Shown piece by piece: positions 56,645 to 64,000 of a stretch of DNA of 64,000 nt. The stretch comes from Zoroaster sp. YZ-2022 (Eukaryota; Echinodermata; Asteroidea; Forcipulatida; Zoroasteridae). The notes beneath the pieces are model-generated. The model worked only from the letters and a program-made list of their open reading frames with translations. It was not told where the DNA came from and did not search any database. A program made the translations under genes and the position numbers. Location: assembly GCA_029582265.1 (NCBI GenBank), contig CM055823.1, forward strand, positions 20,642,827-20,706,826. Reading direction: 5' to 3'. How positions within the stretch are numbered: position 1 is the first letter of the stretch; the number at the start of each line of letters is the position of its first letter.

Positions 56645-56949
56645 GGTAAGAAACTGGAAAATAACTGGATCATTCATGAAAGGAAACATCTTTTCGGGGC
56701 CCCCTTAAATGGGCCCGGGACCCCACGCTATCATCTCAATTTGCTCACCGATTCAGATTAAGAAATCATTTTCCAAAATAAAGCATTTGATAAAGTGAAA
56801 TACACGTAGCTCACAAATGCTCCAACGGAGCCTCTTAAATGCAAAAATGTTCCGGGTTATTACAATGTGTACACCACCCGTAAGTTACATTCAATGACAT
56901 ATTTAAAAATTAGAACCTTCGTCTACATATTCTGCTGAAATTGTAAAGC
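56645..56949. other. non-coding stretch
   Basis: It contains AAGAAATCATTTTCCAAAAT, whose complement recurs at about 58128 and 59827. No gene. Confidence 0.45.
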
Positions 56950-57286
56950 CACAAAAAAAGTCTCCAGTTTCTGGTCATCGGTCGGCTTCAAAATCGGTGT
57001 GAAGACATGTTTTTTGTTTTTTTTGGCCATCTTTTTTTTTTGCTAACACGGAATACATGATACAAAAATGGGAAATTTGGTCCCCACATATACAAAGTAT
57101 GGTTGCTAAGAGAGTCCTCCCAAATTGGGCAAACATTCATACCCCTATGTGAAAAAGTTGTTTAAAGCACAGCATGGCAGAATTCCAATCGATCCGGCAA
57201 AAATAAATTAAATTAAAAATGCCGACACTCGGGTCTGAGGCGACGCGCACGAAAACCAGAAACCGGAGATTTTTTTTTTTGGCCTA
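56950..57286. mobile_element. family G inverted-repeat element
   Basis: AAAAAAAGTCTCCAGTTTC and AAACCGGAGATTTTTTTTTT ends, both followed or preceded by a GGCC-type terminus. The interior carries AGAATTCCAATCGATCCGG. Confidence 0.75.
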
Positions 57287-57384
57287 GGAATCTAGAAGTG
57301 AAAATGAGCCTTCAAGGGGGATACAAAGACAGAAACCTCGCCGATCCCCTGGAGGAAGACTCGGTGACAAATTGAATGATACAA

Positions 57385-57720
57385 TTAACCCTCCTACTGA
57401 TAGACCATTTGAAACCATTCAAAATTTCCACTTTCAAAAATGCCCATTGGTTTTGTACACACATGGTGATACCATTTGAACAGTGTTGGTAGCAAGCTTT
57501 ACTACCATTCAAATCCATAGAGGGTCCATTGATTCACCACTTAATTATAAGTATCCAAACAAGGTTTTGTATTAGCTGTACTACCATTTGGAAAGATCCA
57601 AACAAGGTTTTGTATTAGCTGACCTACCATTCAAAACCATTTGGGGGAATCAATACTGTACACAGTTATTTCACCATTCAAAACCACAAAAGCGAATGGT
57701 TTCAAATGGTGCGTCAAGCT
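57385..57720. mobile_element. family C-like left end, right end not found
   Basis: TTAACCCTCCTACTGATAG opens the element. The interior has several ACCATTTGAAACCATTC and GGTTTCAAATGG repeats in both orientations and a 40-bp direct repeat (CCAAACAAGGTTTTGTATTA). No matching GGGTTAA was seen. Confidence 0.55.
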
Positions 57721-57801
57721 TGTGATTAGTCCCAGGGTTTGAGCAGTATTGGAGTATGTACGTTATGTGTTGGCTACATGTGGTGCTTGCATTTGGAGTA
57801 A

Positions 57802-58012
57802 TTAATGGGACAATATTCTCACGACCAACATGGAGTGGAATCGGAGTGCTAGTTTTAGACTAATTCCATGACTGAAAATAATCGCATGATAAGGTCATAT
57901 TCGTTGCTGCTGCATAAATGAGCCAGTAATTTTCAGTCACTGTGTTCATCGACACCAATTCCATTCCCTGTTGAAAGTCTGTTCTGATCGTGACAATATA
58001 TTGTCCCCTCAA
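57802..58012. mobile_element. family D TTAA-type MITE, diverged
   Basis: The left TTAATGGGACAATATTCTCA and right GACAATATATTGTCCCC then TCAA. The subterminal motifs TTCCATGACTGAAAATAAT and TTTTCAGTCACTGTGTTC are present. Confidence 0.75.
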
Positions 58013-58157
58013 TGGGAAAATGCACCATTGGTAATACTTGTATTCTGCTGTGTCTCACGAATACAGATAATACTTTTAGACAACCCACCTGAGCTATTTC
58101 CAGCTTATAAAAAGTGATTTTATTGAGTCCATTTTGGAAAATGATTTCTTAATCTAA

Positions 58158-58726
58158 AGCCGTGTTCGCACTGGACTTTTTTTGGTAAAACTTACCAAGA
58201 CGATGGGTACTTTTCCCATTTTAAGTCCAGTGCGGACAGCCTGGGACATTTTCCTCTCAGTTACTTTTCCTGAGTCCAGCGGTTAGTTCTACTGGCCAAC
58301 TGCTGCCCAGGAAAACTAACCGGGTAACTTTTCCCGAGACGATAAGTCCAGTGCGGACAATGCGAGTCGGTAAAAGCAGCTCAGGAAAGCGTACATCCGG
58401 CCAGAGCGCAAGGTCGTGCTACACAGGGACACCACGCATGCGCTTTGCATTGTTTCACCGCGCGGTGGGGGCGGGCTGGGTGCATTTTAATGCATGTGTA
58501 GCAAGTTTTCTGTGCGTTGTTGGGTCAATCGGGTCAACGTAGAAAGGTCACGCAAAGCGCCCTCATGAGTCATTATACTGACAGCTCGGTTACTTCTACC
58601 ACGGTCTCGGTAAAATTTTCCCGTGTCGAAAGTCCAAGTGCGGACAGAGGTTACATTTGACCATTTTTCATTTTACCATCGTCTCGTTAAAACCTTCCCA
58701 AAAAAAATTCCAGTGCGAACACGGCT
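58158..58726. mobile_element. MITE with TAA duplication, Harbinger-like
   Basis: AGCCGTGTTCGCACTGGA and TCCAGTGCGAACACGGCT are perfect inverted repeats flanked by TAA on both sides. The 569-bp interior repeats AGTCCAGTGCGGACA several times in both directions. The 3-bp duplication fits PIF/Harbinger; the assignment is inferred. Confidence 0.85.
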
Positions 58727-58842
58727 TAAGTCCGTGAGTAAAGCAAACTCACGGTGTGGGGTCCAGGAAAAGTTTGCACTGAAGAAGCTCCAGTTGTGTG
58801 AACATTTGTGAGTTACATACATTTCAGATTAAAAAAGGGACT

Positions 58843-59822
58843 TTAACCCTAACTCCCTAGGCCCATTTGCTTACACATAACCTGAATCCTTCCTAACTCC
58901 GTAGGCCCATTTGCTTACACATAACCTGAATCCTTCCTAACTCCCTAGGCCCATTTGCTTACACATAACCTGAATCCTTCGTAACTCCCTAGGCCCATTT
59001 GCTTACAAATAACCTGAATCCTTCCTAACTCCCTAGGCCCATTTGCTTACACATAACCTGAATCCTTCCTAACTCCCTAGGCCCATTTGCTTACACATAA
59101 CCTGAATCCTTCCTAACTCCCTAGGCCCATTTGCTTACACATAACCTGAATCCTTCCTAACTCCCTAGGCCCATTTGCTTACACATAACCTTAATCCTTC
59201 CTAACTCCCTAGGCCCATTTGCTTACACATAACCTGAATCCTTCCTAACTCCGTAGGCCCATTTGCTTACACATAACCTGAATCCTTCCCAACTCCCTAG
59301 GCCCATTTGCTTACACATAACCTGAATCCTTCCTAACTCCCTAGGCCCATTTGCTTACACATAACCTGATCCTCCCTAACTCCCTAGGCCCATTTGCTTA
59401 CACATAACCTGAATCCTTCCTAACTCCCTAGGCCCATTTGCTTACACATAACCTGAATCCTCCCTAACTCCCTAGGCCCATTTGCTTACACATAACCTGA
59501 ATCCTCCAAAATCCTTCAGTAGTAAAGCAAGCACATGACATGTATGCACACATGTGTTTCTAATCTTCGATACATGTACATGGCCAGGGACCCTCCCTGC
59601 ATGCATGGAGCAATAAACAGTGTCCACTGACTCAAGCACTGACCTTGCAATCACTACAACAAACATGGATGTACATGTACCATGGAAAGGCAAGTATGCC
59701 TAATAACCTCAATCCTCCAAAATCCTTTACTTTAGCAAAGAGCATGTAGCATGTAACCTCAATCCTTCAAAAATTATCACTTTAGCAGAGGATTTTGGAT
59801 GATTTGGGAAGGTTAGGGTTAA
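58843..59822. mobile_element. family A TTAA-type MITE with about 15 minisatellite units
   Basis: TTAACCCTAACTCCCTAGG and GGGAAGGTTAGGGTTAA ends. The array runs about 58847-59505 and includes variants such as CTCCGTAGG and one 43-bp unit. The shared body follows. Confidence 0.92.
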
Positions 59823-61253
59823 TGAGTCCATTTTGGAAAATGATTTCTTAATGATTTAAAAAACATTATTATCCCTGTCATCAGGCTACTTTAAATCATT
59901 CCTGGATCATTCTCAACTTCCTGGATCATTCTCAACTTCCTGGGAAGTATACAGCCCCGGCTGTACATGACCAGGGACCCTCCCTGCAGGCACTCAACAA
60001 CTAATCAAACACATCTCTGCCATCACAGGTCCTCGTTTACAGACAATGTGACCAATGTTTACAAACTGCACCAGGCACAAAGTGTACACTGGTCTGTGAC
60101 AAGAAATCTGATATTCTGAGAGATCAGTAGGAAAATTCTTCATTTGAGTTATTTTTAATAAGGCACTAACATTACATGTGCATCACAAATCTTATTCATC
60201 TGAAAATTCAACAAATTCTTGATGTCATGTGGAGAAGTACAAAATGTACATACTCTGCAATCTGTATATGTACAAACACACTTTTGCTCGGTGAAGCTAG
60301 GTACCCACAAACCTGGGTACCCGTCACAGGCCTAGAAATTAATCTACTTTTATTTTCCTAAGAAAAAAGTAAAGTGTAAATTGAAAAGAAAGGGACCATA
60401 TTGCTGATTATCATATTAACAAATGATGCTCCAAAGACTTACATGTTGTTTGTAAACTTGATTCAAATTATTGTCAAAATGTTATTGTTGAACGAATTAT
60501 TTATTAGTCAGGTCTCACATGCCTGTTTCATGTCCTTGTCATGTCTAAGTCTTTGTCTGTCATAGGGGAAGATTTAAAAGCATTATAATGCTTCATTTTT
60601 CTCTACATGTTGGTAATACTGCCAAGTTTCAATATATAATCCTGTCAAACTGTAATTGTCAACTGTGTTTAATATTAATAATCTGTGATGTACTATTGTA
60701 CTCAATATGGATTAAGTTGTTGCCAACATGGAAATAAATGTGTGACATTGTATTGTCGCGACGAAAAGTTTAAGTTTAAATTATCCTGAAAAATGATTTG
60801 ATCAGAACAGCTTTCATATATTTGTATGATAGAGAAAATAAGAATTATTGAATTTACAAACAGTTGCCAGCCGTCAACTGGCAACAACTTATTGTAAAAT
60901 ATGTAAAACTTCGTTGTCGTTTTCTCACAAATGTGAACACAGGTCTACATATTGTGATAAACCTTTCCCAAGTTAGTTTTATGAACTTGAAAACTATCTA
61001 GGATTGAAATGAACATACATGTACTGTACATTATGTAAGTTACCAAAATGCCAATACATTCCCTGGGCTTTAATCCAAACATTTCAGAAAATCAATCAAT
61101 TTGTTTTCCCCTTCAGAAATTCCAAATTGTTGGTCATCTTGAGAGACAAACAAACTAAACTCAGCTAAATACTTGTACTTGTCAGTAACTGTAATTGTCA
61201 GAGTACAAAAGTATCTTGTGAATGGATCAGATGTGAACGTCATAGTTCACCAT
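59823..61253. other. non-coding stretch downstream of the piggyBac-derived gene
   Basis: A degraded SINE fragment lies at about 59865-60040 (CCTGGATCATTCTCAACTT repeated twice). Short inverted motifs TTAAGTTGTTGCCAAC and TGGCAACAACTTA lie near 60711 and 60878, but they do not look like a transposon border. No TTAA-flanked end matching anything beyond 63083 was found. Confidence 0.5.
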
Positions 61254-63083
61254 CTACTGGAGGCAGCCAGTGCAATGTATGAGGGCCGGTTTAGTGTCCG
61301 AGTGTAAGGAACAAGCAAACCGTCGACACGATATACAGACTTTTGTCGTCCTCCTGCCTCTTCTTGGGCACAAGTAGCATCGTCCCTGTGCTGCCCGTTC
61401 TCTCTCCGATTGCTCCCCCGGTAGAAGTTGCTGGTGGTAGTAGACCTCATAGCCCAGCACACGCAGAGCGAAGCGGTTGCTTCTGTGCAGACCCAAGGGA
61501 TTCTCTGCCCGCACTTTCAGCTGGGGTTCAAGGAGCTCCATGACGAGTTGACTCAGGAACTCGTGACGGCGGACGGCGACGGGAGCTCTCAACCAATTTG
61601 GATTCAGGGAACACCAGAGTGCATAGGCATTGATGGCGGCTAGATTCATCAGGTTGTAGAACACGACCAAGGGCCAGCGTTTGGTGATACGAGCTACACC
61701 GTACAGACTGCACATCTGATCAACGGTTTGCACGCCGCCCTTTGCCCGGTTTAAGTAGCTGAGGATTTCGGGCTTCTGAGTTGCCAAGTCCATGCTGTCG
61801 TCATGGTGCATGGACGAAATCATCAGGACGCTTCTGTGCTTCTTCGGAACGAATGACACAAGTGTCACGGGGCCGTCAAAGGCAAACAGTGACGTTTTAA
61901 CCTCCCTTCTTTGGACGTTTGCTGGCTTGAATTCTCTTGGCACGTCACGCCGGCATCCTTTGATGGTGCTAACTAGAGTCAGTTTCTTGGCTAGTAACTC
62001 CTTAGCCAACTCACAGCTTGACATATAGCTGTTCGTAGTGATGGTTCGTCCAGTGTCGTATATTGGCTTTACCAAATCTTTGACAACGCTCAGTCCAAGC
62101 TCTGTTTGGCGTACACCTTGGACTTTGCCGAGGTATGGCTGGATGTTGTGAACATAGTTGAAGTTGTTGTCCACACTCAACCAAAACTTAACTCCATATT
62201 TCGCTATTTTTTGAGGCATGTATTGTTTAAAAGAGCATCTGCCACGGAATGGCACCAACTGTCCATCAATTGTAATGCTTTCACCAGGGCTGAAGTACTT
62301 GCGGCAGCTGCTTGCAAAGGTCTCAAAAACTTTACGCACAGCAGCGAATTTGTCGTTGGCTTTTAGTTTTCTTGTGGTCTTGTCCTCAAACCGCATCATC
62401 GTCAAGATTTCTTGAAAGCGGGCCCCCGGCATCGTGGCTTGGCAGAGAGGTCGTGCGAATGGACCACATCTCCAAATGGACTTGATGTTCTCGTGTGATG
62501 ACTTACAAAGGCCCAGAAAATAGAGAAGGCCCAATGCCGACATAAGCTCCATGACGACGACATTGACCCACGACCTCCCTCGCACACGTCGACCTTCTTC
62601 ATTTGTGTGTTTTACTACCTCCTTAAGCATGGTCATGGGCAGGTACAGCTGCAATAGTTCGAGCTTGGTAGCGGCTCCGTTCAGATTTCTGGGTCCAGGC
62701 GTTTCATTAAAAATATTGGCCGTAGGTTGACTTTCTGGTGGTGGGACTTCTGATGTCCAAGTCTGCCCCGATGGAGCCTTGTATATAGTTGGTCCAGACT
62801 CTCTCAGCTGGGGAATGGCTGGTGCATGACATGGGCGTTTTGAAGGTCTCTTGTAACCACAATCATATTCATCATCATCGTCATCTTCGCTGTCATCATC
62901 ATAATCATAATCATCGTAATCATCATAATCATCATCATCTTCATCAGCTCCATCACTATCAGCATCATTATCGGAATCCTCACTGGGCAATTGCTCGTCA
63001 CTGTCACCCTCCGCTTCATCATTACAAACGCTGCTGAATTCCTCCGGATCGGGCATTTCTTGTTTGACTAATGCGAGAGCCAT
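61254..63083 (-). CDS. piggyBac transposase-derived protein, likely domesticated (PGBD-like)
   Basis: An intact 609-residue frame runs from ATG at 63081-63083 to TAG. A further in-frame ATG 13 codons upstream is less likely, because TTGTTTCTCTAG just before the chosen ATG looks like a 3' splice site (5'-UTR intron). Numbering from the upstream Met: an Asp/Glu-rich N-terminus (about 24-88), then the DDE_Tnp_1_7-type domain (about 155-510), then a Cys-rich domain (C582, C585, C596, C599, C604, H607, C617, C620) that binds zinc in the family. Landmarks are SITIDGQLVPFRGR, FKQYMPQKIAKYGVKFW and WPLVVFYNLMN. The first catalytic Asp is kept (D286). The second position (family TDN) is T363, and the third (family GGVD) is Q465; the neighbouring D468 remains. 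The T363 change needs more than one base change (ACG from GAC or GAT), as does the Q465 change (CAA). No flanking inverted repeats were seen. A cut-and-paste activity is unlikely; DNA binding may remain. Confidence 0.9.
   Translation of the reverse strand: MALALVKQEMPDPEEFSSVCNDEAEGDSDEQLPSEDSDNDADSDGADEDDDDYDDYDDYDYDDDSEDDDDDEYDCGYKRPSKRPCHAPAIPQLRESGPTIYKAPSGQTWTSEVPPPESQPTANIFNETPGPRNLNGAATKLELLQLYLPMTMLKEVVKHTNEEGRRVRGRSWVNVVVMELMSALGLLYFLGLCKSSHENIKSIWRCGPFARPLCQATMPGARFQEILTMMRFEDKTTRKLKANDKFAAVRKVFETFASSCRKYFSPGESITIDGQLVPFRGRCSFKQYMPQKIAKYGVKFWLSVDNNFNYVHNIQPYLGKVQGVRQTELGLSVVKDLVKPIYDTGRTITTNSYMSSCELAKELLAKKLTLVSTIKGCRRDVPREFKPANVQRREVKTSLFAFDGPVTLVSFVPKKHRSVLMISSMHHDDSMDLATQKPEILSYLNRAKGGVQTVDQMCSLYGVARITKRWPLVVFYNLMNLAAINAYALWCSLNPNWLRAPVAVRRHEFLSQLVMELLEPQLKVRAENPLGLHRSNRFALRVLGYEVYYHQQLLPGEQSERERAAQGRCYLCPRRGRRTTKVCISCRRFACSLHSDTKPALIHCTGCLQ
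62855..62950. repeat. ATC/ATA trinucleotide repeat within the acidic region
   Basis: It encodes the Asp/Tyr-rich tract of the piggyBac-derived protein on the minus strand. Length variation here would change the acidic tract without breaking the frame. Confidence 0.8.
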
Positions 63084-64000
63084 CCTAGAGAAACAACCTG
63101 TAATCCAGTTACATCCACACAAAGTCAGACATCCCCTACATGTACAGCCATTACAGTAAGATTAGTTGGTGATTACATCTGCACCACTATAGTCCAAGTC
63201 CAGATTGCACTGGTATACAGAGCCACTTTGTAATGATTCAGCAGTGGTACAGTAATCAACACTACATCTCCTATGAACATAAATGTGCCAATAATAAGAA
63301 CAGTTGGTGATTAAACCTGTACCACTACATACATTGTACACACAATCCAGGTTGCACTGGCTACTAAGTGTAGGGCTGTTCCACGTAATGGTTTAACACT
63401 GGCACAATAACCAACACTACATGTACAGTATACCTCTTGGCAACATGCTGTATATTATCCTATATGTATAAACCACAAGGGAATGGTTAGAATGGAGCCA
63501 GGATGTCTGGGTCAACCCTTGGACTGATCACGGACTACCCAGCAGGATTGCATGACTGGCCAGGGTCACTAGCCTTTATTTAAAGGGGCTATGCTATAAT
63601 ATTACTGTTTTTCCCAAGTGTCAGATGTCACACTCATTTTAACCTGGAGGGTTATGAAATAAGATGAATCATGTATGTGTAGTTTGCAATGAACGTACAT
63701 GTACATGTGTAACACTATCTAGCTACCAGATGCATTTTAAAAACAGGTTTATATACATGTAACACCCAAGTAGATTCTTGTCATTTGATTGGAGGATTGT
63801 AGGTCACGCGGCATTCATTAATCAAACCATTACCTGTCCTACGTCATAAACCGTGCAATTTGGTTCCATAAACCGTGCAATTTGGTTCCATAAACCGTGC
63901 AATTTGGTTCCATTCACCGTGCATTTTTGTTATCCCATTTGATCTATGTGCTAGACCACATTATGCAGTACAAGACGCCCTCTTTTGACAAGACACAACC
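63084..64000. other. upstream region of the piggyBac-derived gene
   Basis: A 22-bp unit (ATAAACCGTGCAATTTGGTT) is repeated three times at 63846-63911, with a fourth degenerate copy. On the minus strand CCTCCAATCAAATG (CCAAT box, about 63785-63798) and ATGACGTAGGAC (CRE-like, about 63837-63848) could be promoter elements. A duplicated block with CACTACATGTACAGTATAC and ACCAACACTACAT lies at 63240-63440. Confidence 0.4.

Noticed and set aside
61254..63122. Active autonomous piggyBac element as source of the local TTAA MITEs
   Set aside because: Two catalytic positions are substituted and no TTAA-flanked terminal repeats like those of families A to L surround the gene.

Overview
This is an AT-rich animal genomic window dominated by repeats. 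The eukaryotic evidence is direct: spliced exons with GT/AG borders, an intron-containing tRNA-Tyr gene, tRNA-derived SINEs and many short inverted-repeat DNA elements. The frequent words TACATGTAC and AGGCCTA, and the SINE type, suggest a marine invertebrate, probably a deuterostome (echinoderm, hemichordate or amphioxus). That placement is an inference and I cannot give a species.

Three genes can be supported. (1) A short-chain dehydrogenase/reductase gene on the minus strand has its last four coding exons at 29304-29516, 18479-18661, 16958-17095 and 15896-16404. All junctions are phase 1, and the first coding exon was not found. It resembles the SDR9C group (3-hydroxybutyrate, retinol and 17-beta-hydroxysteroid dehydrogenases). 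(2) A tRNA-Tyr(GTA) gene with a 17-nt intron lies at 8734-8823. (3) A full-length piggyBac-type transposase ORF lies at 61254-63083 (minus). It keeps the first catalytic Asp and the C-terminal zinc-binding region, but two of the three family catalytic Asp positions are Thr and Gln. No terminal repeats were seen around it, so it looks like a domesticated (PGBD-like) gene. A fourth, weak candidate exon is at 882-1193 (minus).

Most of the rest is mobile DNA. About thirty short elements end in TTAA, the target duplication typical of piggyBac-type elements. They fall into several terminal-repeat families, here called A (CCCTAAC ends), C (CCCTCCTA), D (AGGGACAATATCG), E (AGGGAAGGTAC), F (CCCCTTGC), I (CCAGTT) and L (AGAGG). 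They nest inside each other and abut while sharing one TTAA. Two families have grown internal tandem arrays. Family A carries a 44-bp minisatellite with 1, about 15, about 18 and about 23 units in four copies. Family E carries an 81-bp satellite that fills most of 29.6-35.4 kb. Other elements include three hAT-like insertions with exact 8-bp duplications (39351-42220, 27410-28643, 46994-47390), a TA-flanked Tc1/mariner-like MITE, two elements with 3-bp duplications, and a 6.1-kb inverted-repeat element (20873-26996) between 570-bp direct duplicates.

Layout: 1-8.7 kb mixed repeats and a possible exon; 8.7 kb tRNA; 9-15.5 kb SINEs and MITEs; 15.9-29.5 kb SDR exons with transposons in their introns; 29.6-35.6 kb satellite; 36-60 kb nested MITEs; 61.2-63.1 kb piggyBac-derived gene. 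The SDR gene and the piggyBac-derived gene are on the same strand. Nothing in the sequence shows that they work together.
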